Source: Deltaproteobacteria bacterium
GTDB lineage: Bacteria > Desulfobacterota > DSM-4660 > Desulfatiglandales > HGW-15
Direction: 5' to 3'
NCBI GenBank assembly: GCA_020060215.1
Contig: JAGVAP010000027.1
Span: 1 to 36,896, forward strand
Length of the DNA stretch: 36,896 nucleotides
The notes below the pieces were generated by a model that had not been told where the DNA came from, made no database searches, and saw only the letters and a list, made by a program, of their open reading frames with translations. Below, piece after piece: positions 17,647-24,547 of this stretch. The first letter of the stretch is position 1. Each line of letters opens with the position of its first letter. The translations under genes were made by a program, and so were the position numbers.

Positions 17647-18458
17647 ATCAGGCCCCCATGTTCATCGACCAGCGGCTGAGTATCCCGGACGTCTTCATAC
17701 CCCCAGGAGAGGCAGTCCACTTGAAAGGAGACCGGGTCGACCAGCATGCCGCGAAACGTCTTCTCGGGCGGCGGATTGGAGCGGGTGCGAACCATGGACT
17801 CGTAGATCCGGTCCATGAGCGAGGCGGGGAGGTAGTGGACATGGCCGGGGTAAACATACTGGAAGAAGACAAAGTACCAGAGGAGCAACGACTGGTCCTT
17901 GCCCAAGCTCCTTGAAATCCATTTCCAGTCCAGTTGCCCTTTGGATCCCAGGATCAGGTGGGCGATATCCGCCCCGTCGAATCGATCCCTTCTGGTCACA
18001 TAGAGTTTGGAGATGATCAACTCCTCGAGGGCCAGCAGGGGTACGGTCATTCCGAATACTTGAGCCCGCCGGCTTCTACGGACCCAGCCCATGTCGATCT
18101 GGATTTCCTTGTTCGGATTGGCGAAGATCAGATCGATGAAGTAGATATCCTTGTGGGCCTTGGCCAGCCAGAGCCCGTCCCTCACCTCGGTTCTGAATCC
18201 TCTTGCGCCCAGGGTGAGCAGCGCCTTCTTGACATGTTCGGCCGGGAGAAATACGTCCAGATCCTTGGTGTTCCGCTGGATGCCCGTATAGGCGTAAAGG
18301 GCGAACGCTCCGGCCAGTATAAAAGGCACATGCGCTTCAAGCAGGGCGCCCAGGCAGTCCTTGTAGATCTGCGCCTGTTCGGGCGGTATCCACGACGTAT
18401 CGAGTCCGACGGCGATTTCGTCGTTCTCCTCAGGTTCACCTGTCACATCATTCGGCAT
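17643..18458 (-). CDS. Nucleotidyltransferase-fold protein
   Basis: A 271-residue protein with a minimal nucleotidyltransferase core: FILAGAFALYAYTGIQRNTKDLDVFL supplies the GGxA-like turn and the DxD pair (split here across residues 44-69), and the later DLIFAN and IQIDMGW segments supply a third acidic strand. This is the pattern of MNT-type and DUF6036-like proteins that move a nucleotide or nucleotide-sugar, or have lost catalysis. The ATG at 18458 (MPNDVTGEP) is chosen; the frame continues upstream without a better start and the Shine-Dalgarno is weak. It overlaps the metallophosphoesterase by 4 bp, suggesting a transferase/phosphoesterase pair. No toxin-antitoxin partner (HEPN) is visible next to it. 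Confidence 0.75.
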   Translation of the reverse strand: MPNDVTGEPEENDEIAVGLDTSWIPPEQAQIYKDCLGALLEAHVPFILAGAFALYAYTGIQRNTKDLDVFLPAEHVKKALLTLGARGFRTEVRDGLWLAKAHKDIYFIDLIFANPNKEIQIDMGWVRRSRRAQVFGMTVPLLALEELIISKLYVTRRDRFDGADIAHLILGSKGQLDWKWISRSLGKDQSLLLWYFVFFQYVYPGHVHYLPASLMDRIYESMVRTRSNPPPEKTFRGMLVDPVSFQVDCLSWGYEDVRDTQPLVDEHGGLM

Positions 18459-18610
18459 AGGTTCTCGGCCCTTTCGTGCGCGTGTTCTGTACCCTTTGAG
18501 ACTACGGGTTCCCCAACCTCCTTCCATGGGGAAAACGACGTATTCTGCCGCTCCATATCCTGTATTTGGAACACTCCCGCGACACATGGCTTCTGGCACT
18601 CAGGCGGCAA

Positions 18611-19735
18611 ATGGGGTATAAGTCGGGGAAACGTTCGCCGGATGGGCATGGAGGTGTACTGCAGTTGGCTGGATCGATCCCGATCACAGGAGTCGAGCCC
18701 CCGTTGGGGAACTTCCTGGCGGATTCCCTGAGGGGTCTGGGGCATGAAGGGCTGGAGGTTCATGTGCGCCCTCTTGCAGGCGACGGCTCGACCCGGAAAT
18801 TCTGGAGGGTTCGACTTCCGAAAGAGGGGATGAGCTACGTGGCCATGCAGAACCACCCGCGGGATCCGAAGGGGGTTCGCGAGAACAGGGCCTATCTCCT
18901 GATCGGCAGGCATCTGCTCTCCAGGTCCGTCCCGGTCCCGGAGATATACGGTGCAGATCTCTCCTCGGGATTCTTCATCATGCAGGACCTCGGGGACGAG
19001 AACCTGCAGGACGCTTCGGGAGCGCGGGATCGACTCCTCCTGTATCGCGAGGTCCTCCAGATCTTGATCCGGATGCAGATCCGGGGGGCGGAGGGATTCG
19101 ACCCCGCATGGACCTGTCAGACCGAGAGGTACGACCGGTCGGTCATGGCGCGCTACGAGGCGGACTATTTCAAAGAGGCGTTTCTCGGTCGATATCTCGG
19201 CCTGGAATCCGACCGACCGGAGCTGAGGGGGTCCTTTGAGACCATCGCGGAGGGGGCATCCCGGGCCGCGAATCACTTTTTTCTGCATCGCGACTTCCAG
19301 TCGCGCAACATCATGATCATGGGTACGAAGATCGGTGTCATCGACTGGCAGGGAGGCAGGATGGGACCGCTCGGGTATGATCTGGCATCTCTGATCATCG
19401 ACCCCTACACCGGGCTCTCCCCCGGTGAACGAGAGGAGGTCTACCGTTCATACGTCGGCCTCCTTAGGGATTGGGAACCCTCATGGGTCCCATCCTTCGA
19501 GGATTCCTTTCCGTACCTGGCCCTGCAGCGGAATCTGCAGATCCTGGGCGCCTTTTCCCACCTTAGCAAGGTGGCTGGGAAGACCTATTTTGAGGCCTAC
19601 ATACCGAAAGGCCTGGAATCTCTCCATGGGCTCTTGGAAGGGATCCAGGCAAAGGGGACCGGACCTCTCCGGGACCTGGTTGCGTCGCTGCGAGGGCAAA
19701 CCCATCCAGCGCAGGCTGCGCCCGGAGAGGCATGA
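18611..19735 (+). CDS. APH-family phosphotransferase (COG3178, AmgK-like)
   Basis: A 374-residue kinase of the aminoglycoside-phosphotransferase fold. Catalytic and metal-binding motifs are FFLHRDFQSRNIMI (HxDxxxxN) and GVIDWQGG, and the nucleotide-binding strand is GDGSTRKFWRV. The FQSRNIM form is typical of COG3178, the group of AmgK, which phosphorylates N-acetylmuramate or N-acetylglucosamine in peptidoglycan recycling. In that pathway the next gene encodes the uridylyltransferase MurU, which is absent here. An AmpG-like permease occurs 9 kb away, but no link can be shown. Start uncertain: ATG 18611 has AGGCGG nearby, whereas TTG 18665 has GGAGG ten bases upstream and would give 356 residues. 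Confidence 0.85.
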   Translation: MGYKSGKRSPDGHGGVLQLAGSIPITGVEPPLGNFLADSLRGLGHEGLEVHVRPLAGDGSTRKFWRVRLPKEGMSYVAMQNHPRDPKGVRENRAYLLIGRHLLSRSVPVPEIYGADLSSGFFIMQDLGDENLQDASGARDRLLLYREVLQILIRMQIRGAEGFDPAWTCQTERYDRSVMARYEADYFKEAFLGRYLGLESDRPELRGSFETIAEGASRAANHFFLHRDFQSRNIMIMGTKIGVIDWQGGRMGPLGYDLASLIIDPYTGLSPGEREEVYRSYVGLLRDWEPSWVPSFEDSFPYLALQRNLQILGAFSHLSKVAGKTYFEAYIPKGLESLHGLLEGIQAKGTGPLRDLVASLRGQTHPAQAAPGEA

Positions 19736-19799
19736 GAATCGACCCTACACCCCTCCGCCTCTCTGCTTCTGGGGCGAGAAGAGAGCTGATCCATTCCCG

Positions 19800-19869
19800 T
19801 TTTGGCCATTTGGATTTGGGTCATTGCATATGGCTTTCGGATTTCGTGCCTCGGATTTCGAATTTACTC
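19800..19869. repeat. Ten degenerate 7-bp units, TTTCGGA-like
   Basis: The gap between the convergent kinase and nucleotidase genes reads in register every seven bases: TTTTGGC, CATTTGG, ATTTGGG, TCATTGC, ATATGGC, TTTCGGA, TTTCGTG, CCTCGGA, TTTCGAA, TTTACTC. The middle units are nearly identical and the edges decay. Base composition (T/G rich on +) differs from the flanking coding DNA. Confidence 0.75.
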
Positions 19870-19940
19870 TTCCTGGGGAGCATGAGCCCCCGGGGGGGGT
19901 GAATCCAGGCTCCTGCGGGTCCCTGACCGCAACCGCGCCC

Positions 19941-21548
19941 TCACGGGCGGATGGTGATGCGCCCCCCGGTTTCGGGCGTCAAACGGCCGCCCATGGCCTT
20001 GATGTATTCGATCAGCACCGGCTGCTGCGTCGCAGCGGTATCCCATTTCTCCCGGCCCTCCAGGAATATCCTGTAGCCGTCGCCCCCGGCGGCGAGATAG
20101 GAGTTGGTGGCGATCCTGTAGGTCTTTTCCGGGTCGATGGGTCTTCCATTCACCAGAACCCCGGTGAATCTCCGGGAGGTTCGATCCAGAACCGCGCTCA
20201 CTTCCCTGGAGAACTGCGGGAAACCCCCGCTGCCGGGGGGGACGGCCGCCATGAAATCGAACAACCGGCTCACATCCTCGCCTCTCAGGCTCAGAAGAAC
20301 GATGCTGTTGTCGAAGGGGAGCATGTCGTAGATGGATTTCAAGGAGACCGGTCCTGCAGGAAGGTCGCTGCGAATGGATCCCCCATTCTGAACGGCGAAG
20401 TCGGCCCCCCACTTCGCCGCGTACCATTGCATGGAGTCCGCCACCAGGTTGCCGACGGCCGTCTCTTCACTCCTCGCACGACTGCTCGAAAAGCGATCGG
20501 CCGCAGAACCGATGACTTCTGAGAGCCTGGATTCCGCCTCTTCGGCGTAAGGCTGGAGCAGCTTGAGCAGTACCGGGTCTTCGGGGATTTCGGGGGGACC
20601 GTGGACGATGGTCCCCTCCCTTGTCCTCTGGATCTCTCTGAGGTTGATCGGGACGGCCTTGTAGCGGGAACCTATGACGCGGCCCCCCTGTATCCAGAGA
20701 TCGAGTCTTCCGAGCACGAGCCCCCATTTCCAGGCCTGAACCACAAGGGTGGTCGAGCCGGAAGGGTTTCGGACCTGGATCGGAGAGTCCAGCCGCGTAT
20801 GGGAATGTCCGTCCACGATCACGTCGATCCCGCTCACTTCAGAGGCCAGCCTCCTGGATCCGGTATACGATTCGAAGAGCCCGAGGTGGGTCAGGCCGAT
20901 CACGAGGTCGGCCTCTTCTCTCAGCCTGGGGACGAGGGCCCGTGCGGTCTGGATCTCGTCCATGAAGAGAAGGTCTTGGACATGCGATGGGTTTGCCAGC
21001 GCAACCGTCTCCTTGAGGGTGAGGCCGAAGACAGCCACCTTGAAGCCGCCGAACTCCCTGATGATATAGGGCTGTGTAAAAAGCACGCCGCCCTTGGTCT
21101 GCAGGTTTGCGCAGAGGAAGGGAAATCGGGCGGAGGCCATCTGCTGCTTCAGGACGTCCTGGGGATGGTCGAACTCATGGTTCCCCAGCGCCACGGCGTC
21201 GTATCGCAGGTAGTTGTACCCTTCGATGTCCGGCCTGGCCTTGAAGAGGTTCGATTCCGAACGGCCGGTGTTGAGATCCCCTGCATCCAGCAGGAGGACG
21301 TGGGGGTTTTCTTCGCGGACCTGCCGGACGAGCGAGGCCCTCGCCGGGAGTCCCCCCGCGTCCTGGGAACCGGCATGAGGGAATTTCAAGGGGTGTCCGT
21401 GGTGATCGTTGGTATGGAGGACCACCAGGTGGTGAACAGGTTGGTCTTGGTCCTGTAGGCCGGGGCCCGTGCTGCATCCCGGTAGGAAGAAGAGCAGGAA
21501 CAGCGAGAGGGTGATGGTCTTCCACCCTCTTGTTCGGTTATGGCCCAT
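19941..21548 (-). CDS. 5'-nucleotidase / UshA-type metallophosphoesterase lipoprotein
   Basis: A 535-residue exported enzyme. The N-terminus is a lipoprotein signal (LFLLFFLPGC, lipidated Cys25), so it is anchored outside the inner membrane. The metallophosphatase domain has LHTNDHHGH, DAGDLNTGR, ALGNHEFDHP and VDGHSHTRL, the UshA/5'-nucleotidase signature. The C-terminal nucleotidase domain (from about residue 340) has VQNGGSIRSDLPAG and TNSYLAAGGDGY, the nucleoside-stacking part. It would hydrolyse nucleotides or UDP-sugars in the periplasm to release nucleoside and phosphate. The ATG at 21548 is preceded by GGGAGAG. It is convergent with the APH kinase, with a 7-bp repeat array between them. 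Confidence 0.94.
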   Translation of the reverse strand: MGHNRTRGWKTITLSLFLLFFLPGCSTGPGLQDQDQPVHHLVVLHTNDHHGHPLKFPHAGSQDAGGLPARASLVRQVREENPHVLLLDAGDLNTGRSESNLFKARPDIEGYNYLRYDAVALGNHEFDHPQDVLKQQMASARFPFLCANLQTKGGVLFTQPYIIREFGGFKVAVFGLTLKETVALANPSHVQDLLFMDEIQTARALVPRLREEADLVIGLTHLGLFESYTGSRRLASEVSGIDVIVDGHSHTRLDSPIQVRNPSGSTTLVVQAWKWGLVLGRLDLWIQGGRVIGSRYKAVPINLREIQRTREGTIVHGPPEIPEDPVLLKLLQPYAEEAESRLSEVIGSAADRFSSSRARSEETAVGNLVADSMQWYAAKWGADFAVQNGGSIRSDLPAGPVSLKSIYDMLPFDNSIVLLSLRGEDVSRLFDFMAAVPPGSGGFPQFSREVSAVLDRTSRRFTGVLVNGRPIDPEKTYRIATNSYLAAGGDGYRIFLEGREKWDTAATQQPVLIEYIKAMGGRLTPETGGRITIRP

Positions 21549-21662
21549 GATGAACGGTCTCTCCCGGTGCGACCATGTCCCGCGGAATTCGCCGCAGTCA
21601 CCTCATTTATGGTCCAGCGGAAGAAAAAGGGCAAGGAGGAAAAGCGGATCTGCCAGGAAACG

Positions 21663-21717
21663 CACTAAGACACAAAGCAAACCGCGATATCTTCCTTGGC
21701 CTCTTCGTGTCTTAGTG
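21663..21717. repeat. 15-bp inverted repeat, relative of the 16.9-kb element
   Basis: CACTAAGACACAAAG (21663-21677) pairs with CTTCGTGTCTTAGTG (21703-21717) with one mismatch around a 25-bp spacer. The core GTGTCTTRGTG and its 8-bp period match the arms at 16864-16927. It lies between the DsrE-like gene and the nucleotidase gene. Confidence 0.85.
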
Positions 21718-21748
21718 GCGGGATTTGGTTGCGGCCGTAAGGCCTGCG

Positions 21749-22255
21749 TTAGGTGAACATGTTGATCTTGCTGTTCCGGGCCAGCTTCATGTAGTCCTCG
21801 GCCGTCATGATCTCGATGCCGTCGATGAAGTCCTCCTTCTTCAGGCCCATCATGTCCACGGTCATCTGGCAGCCGATGAACTTCACGCCCTCTGCCGCGG
21901 CCATGTCCATCATGTCTTCCACATCCGGGATTCCGGCCTTCTCGATCATCTTCTTCATCATTCCCGTAGCCATGGAGGACATGCCCGGAACGGCGCCCAT
22001 GGCACCGGGGGGATGGAATTTCAGCTTCTTTGCCCGCCCTTTTCGGATGACGTTGATCCCCATGAAGGTGAAAAAGACGGTGGCATCCATACCCATCCTG
22101 CGCGCATTGGTGGAGAGGACGAGAGAGGGGTACACCCCCTCCAGGGTGTCCCTGGAGCAGATGAAGGTCGCCGATTCCTGCTGCGCCTGGGGACGGGGTT
22201 CTCCCTGCTCCCGCTCGAAGGTGGACTGCTTGTTCACTGCCTGATTCTGAGCCAT
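21749..22255 (-). CDS. DsrE/DsrF/DrsH-family protein (COG2210)
   Basis: A 168-residue protein of the DsrE-like peroxiredoxin-related group COG2210. The core has ATFICSRDTLEGVYPSL (Cys33), FFTFMGINVI and FIGCQMTVDMMGL (Cys129); the GCQMT cysteine is the usual conserved one and may carry a persulfide. A Met-rich insert (GMSSMATGMMKKMIEKA) is typical of this branch. Likely role: sulfur handling or sulfur transfer in the cytoplasm. The first 28 residues are polar and Gln-rich, and the preferred ATG at 22255 sits 5 bases behind GGAGG. An ArsR repressor gene ends 22 bp upstream in the same direction, so this is the likely regulated target. Confidence 0.9.
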   Translation of the reverse strand: MAQNQAVNKQSTFEREQGEPRPQAQQESATFICSRDTLEGVYPSLVLSTNARRMGMDATVFFTFMGINVIRKGRAKKLKFHPPGAMGAVPGMSSMATGMMKKMIEKAGIPDVEDMMDMAAAEGVKFIGCQMTVDMMGLKKEDFIDGIEIMTAEDYMKLARNSKINMFT

Positions 22256-22277
22256 GTTTTCCTCCGCAAATAAATGG

Positions 22278-22580
22278 TTACGTTTCACATTTCCTGAGAC
22301 ACTCCAGGATATGGAGCACCTCGGGCATCTCGATGGAGTAGTACATGAGTTTGCCGACCCGGTGGGACCTGAGGATCCCCCTCGACTTCATGAGGGAGAG
22401 CTGCTGGGAGGTCAAAGACTGCGAGATCCCCAGCGCATTCTGGATCTCGCCCACGGTCATGTCTTTCTGCTCCAGGAGATCCACGACCTGGAGCCGGATC
22501 GGGTGCGCCACCGCCTTGAGGATCTCCGCCGCCTTTTCCGCTTTCTGCCACTCCGCCAACCCGTTTTTCCGCTTCTTCAT
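22278..22580 (-). CDS. ArsR/SmtB-family transcriptional regulator
   Basis: A 100-residue winged-helix repressor: AHPIRLQVVDLL, then the recognition region TVGEIQNALGISQSLTSQQLSLMKSRGILRSHRVG and the wing KLMYYSI. Its only cysteines are Cys94 and Cys98 (ECLRKC) in the C-terminal helix, which lies at the dimer interface in ArsR proteins and is a known site for metal or redox sensing. With a DsrE-like protein directly downstream, sensing of a sulfur species or a thiophilic metal is a reasonable inference. A dyad operator covers its own promoter, so it is probably autoregulated. The Shine-Dalgarno before ATG 22580 is weak. Confidence 0.93.
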   Translation of the reverse strand: MKKRKNGLAEWQKAEKAAEILKAVAHPIRLQVVDLLEQKDMTVGEIQNALGISQSLTSQQLSLMKSRGILRSHRVGKLMYYSIEMPEVLHILECLRKCET

Positions 22581-22605
22581 GATGAGCGATCCTCGCGATT
22601 TTCAT

Positions 22606-22636
22606 ATTACAATATTCAGATATTTAAATATGTCAA
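22606..22636 (-). promoter_or_regulatory. Promoter for arsR-dsrE-like operon
   Basis: Minus strand TTGACA (22636-22631), 19-bp spacer, TGTAAT (22611-22606). The dyad operator lies between and over the boxes. Confidence 0.5.
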
Positions 22637-22640
22637 TATC
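22611..22640. promoter_or_regulatory. Candidate ArsR operator (30-bp dyad)
   Basis: The centre is a perfect palindrome, ATATTTAAATAT (22620-22631). Going outward, AATATT on the left and AATATC on the right extend the symmetry, giving 12 of 15 matched pairs over 30 bp. AT-rich dyads of this kind are the usual binding sites of ArsR/SmtB repressors, and this one covers the arsR promoter. It is the most AT-rich stretch in the region. Confidence 0.75.
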
Positions 22641-22651
22641 ATTTTGCGGGA

Positions 22652-22679
22652 TTTACATTTCCCGGGGGCCGTATATAAT
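22652..22679 (+). promoter_or_regulatory. Promoter for the isochorismatase gene
   Basis: TTTACA (22652-22657), 16-bp spacer and a perfect TATAAT (22674-22679), about 50 bp before the ATG. The ArsR-type dyad ends 11 bp upstream of the -35. Confidence 0.7.
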
Positions 22680-22731
22680 TGGCCGGGCTGGGAATTCAGA
22701 ACGAAAAATCTTCGGAAAGAGAGGAACCCCC

Positions 22732-23292
22732 ATGAACGGACCCGGGCGGAAAAGCGATCGCCTGATCACGAGGGAGGAGTCCCTGATCGTGATCATCGAC
22801 ATGCAGGAGAGGCTTGTCCCTGCCGTCGCCGAGAAGGAGAAGGTTGTCGAGAACGTCGTGCGCCTTGCCCGTTTTTCGAGGATCACCGGTGTGCCGGTGA
22901 TCGTGACGGAGCAGCAGAAACTGGGAGGGACGCTCCCGGAGATCATGGAAGCGCTGGCCCATCCGGTTCCCCTGTCCAAGGTGGACTTCGACTGCTTCGG
23001 CGCGGCCGGGTTTGCGGAGAAGGTGCGGGCGCTCGGACGAAAGACGCTCCTCCTCACGGGGATCGAGGCCCACATCTGCGTCGCACAGACGGCCCTGTCC
23101 GCGCTGTCCGAATATCGGGTCCACGTGGCGGTCGATGCCGTCTCATCGCGGACGCTTCAGAACAGGGATACCGCCCTTCGCAGGATGGAAAGAGAAGGGG
23201 TGACGATCACCTCCACGGAGATGATGATCTACGAGGTTTTGGAGCGGGCCGGCACCGATGAGTTCCGGGAGGTCCTGAAGCTGGTGAAATAG
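22732..23292 (+). CDS. Isochorismatase-family cysteine hydrolase
   Basis: A 186-residue hydrolase of the isochorismatase/nicotinamidase fold. The catalytic triad is visible: Asp23 in IVIIDMQERL, Lys83 in LSKVDFDCF and Cys116 in IEAHICVAQTA. The family cleaves amides or vinyl ethers; the short, YcaC-like form with no metal-binding histidines next to the Asp argues against nicotinamidase, and the true substrate is unknown. GAGAGGAA precedes the ATG at 22732; an in-frame extension upstream crosses the promoter. It is transcribed divergently from arsR and may share its control region. Confidence 0.9.
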   Translation: MNGPGRKSDRLITREESLIVIIDMQERLVPAVAEKEKVVENVVRLARFSRITGVPVIVTEQQKLGGTLPEIMEALAHPVPLSKVDFDCFGAAGFAEKVRALGRKTLLLTGIEAHICVAQTALSALSEYRVHVAVDAVSSRTLQNRDTALRRMEREGVTITSTEMMIYEVLERAGTDEFREVLKLVK

Positions 23293-23412
23293 GGAAGATC
23301 TCTCGCAGGGGCGATGAGGCGCTGAGACGGGAGCGGGTAATGGAGTGTTCAAGGGATACCCCCTGCGTCTCTTCGGCTCTGCGCGAGGAGAAAACATGAC
23401 GAGGATGAAGAG

Positions 23413-23832
23413 ATGGAGGAATGCATATTCTGCAGGATCGTGCGCGGGGAGATGAACTGCTTCAAGGTGTACGAAGACGACAGGGTCCTGGCCTTCGAGG
23501 ACATCAACCCCATTTCAGAAGGTCATACGCTGATCATCCCCAAGCGTCACGCCGAGAACCTCTGGGAGATCCCGGACGAAGACCTCTCCGCGATCCACCT
23601 GGCCTCGAAGAGGGTCGCCCATGCCATGCGAAAGGCGTTGGCTCCGTCAGGCGTGGCCGCCCTTCAACTGAACGGGAGAGGGGCCAACCAGGTGGTCATG
23701 CATTATCACCTCCACCTCGTACCGCGGGCAAGCGGCGGTCCGGCCCTGCCTGTGACGGCCTGGGAATCGAAACCCGGCCGCATGGAAGCGATCGCCGAGA
23801 CCGCCAGGAAGATTGCGTCGGCCCTCGGGTGA
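23413..23832 (+). CDS. HIT-family nucleotide hydrolase/transferase (HINT-like)
   Basis: A 139-residue histidine-triad protein. CIFCRIVRGE at the N-terminus (Cys4, Cys7, a Zn-site pair common in this group), DINPISEGHTLIIPKRH in the middle and the triad HYHLHL (His97, His99, His101) at the active site. HINT-type enzymes hydrolyse nucleoside phosphoramidates or adenylylated compounds. Length and motif order are typical. Gap to the isochorismatase gene is 120 bp without a visible terminator, so co-transcription is possible. Confidence 0.95.
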   Translation: MEECIFCRIVRGEMNCFKVYEDDRVLAFEDINPISEGHTLIIPKRHAENLWEIPDEDLSAIHLASKRVAHAMRKALAPSGVAALQLNGRGANQVVMHYHLHLVPRASGGPALPVTAWESKPGRMEAIAETARKIASALG

Positions 23833-23856
23833 AGCGGATCATGAACGCAAAAGAGC

Positions 23857-23871
23857 AGGGCCGCAGGCCCT
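23857..23871 (-). terminator. Possible terminator of the HNH gene
   Basis: AGGGCC and GGCCCT form a 6-bp stem with a 3-base loop between the convergent HIT and HNH stops, overlapping the HNH stop codon. On the minus strand it is followed by GCTCTTTTG, a weak U-tract. Confidence 0.45.
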
Positions 23872-24394
23872 ATTCCAGGATCTCGACGTTCCAGTAGAGA
23901 TAATCCCTCCAGGACTCCGGGATCCGCTGAAACCCGACGGTGATCCTGAGGGTCGGAACCCATTCGGGTCTGCGCGGTTCTCGGATGAGCCTCATCAGGG
24001 CCTCCTCGGGGGTGCGGCCTCCTTTTCTCCGGTTGCACTCCACGCAACAGGTCACGATGTTCTCCCATCGCGTCTTGCCGCCCCGGGACTTCGGGATCAC
24101 GTGGTCATAGGTCAGCTCTTCCGTGGGAAAACGGCTGCCGCAGTACTGACACTGATAACGATCCCGGGCGTAGATATTCTGCCTTGAGAAGCGGACGGCG
24201 CCTTTGGGTCTCTTCACCATCCGGAGCAGGCGCACTACGGAAGGAAGTCGGATGGCAAAACTCACCGAGCGAATCGTCTCGCTGTATTCCTCGATGACCT
24301 CCACCTTCCCCAGAAAAAGCATGGTGACGGCCTTTTTCCAGTTGATGATCTTGAGAGGCTCGTAGGTGATGTTCAGCAGCAGAACCTGTTCCAT
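23870..24394 (-). CDS. HNH endonuclease family protein
   Basis: A 174-residue protein whose C-terminal half is an HNH nuclease: a zinc-binding CQYCG (Cys82, Cys85), YDHVIPKSRGG with the catalytic Asp-His pair (97-98), NIVTCCVECNRRKGG with the second Cys pair and the Asn. The N-terminal half (LLLNITYEPLKIINWKKAVTMLF) is the standard leader of a widespread chromosomal HNH group in bacteria, often unlinked to mobile elements. Cellular role unknown. ATG 24394 is preferred; a GTG at 24403 is possible. A near-perfect -10 lies about 65 bp upstream. Confidence 0.93.
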   Translation of the reverse strand: MEQVLLLNITYEPLKIINWKKAVTMLFLGKVEVIEEYSETIRSVSFAIRLPSVVRLLRMVKRPKGAVRFSRQNIYARDRYQCQYCGSRFPTEELTYDHVIPKSRGGKTRWENIVTCCVECNRRKGGRTPEEALMRLIREPRRPEWVPTLRITVGFQRIPESWRDYLYWNVEILE

Positions 24395-24459
24395 CCAAAA
24401 CACCTGTGAAGTGGTAGTTCTGCGTCCGGATGACCGGAGTGCCTGTACAGTGTCCCGAA

Positions 24460-24486
24460 ATTATACGAAATTTTGGAAAATGACAA
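24460..24486 (-). promoter_or_regulatory. Promoter for the HNH gene
   Basis: Minus strand TTGTCA (24486-24481) and a perfect TATAAT (24465-24460), 15 bp apart. The spacing is short, the -10 strong. Confidence 0.5.
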
Positions 24487-24547
24487 GAAAAATCTGCTTC
24501 CGGTCAAACATGGACCCGGTCCGAAGCGGGAGTGTTCAGGAGCGACT

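Noticed and set aside
17643..18458. Nucleotidyltransferase as a toxin-antitoxin (MNT/HEPN) component
   Set aside because: No HEPN gene adjoins it, and the coupled partner is a phosphoesterase.
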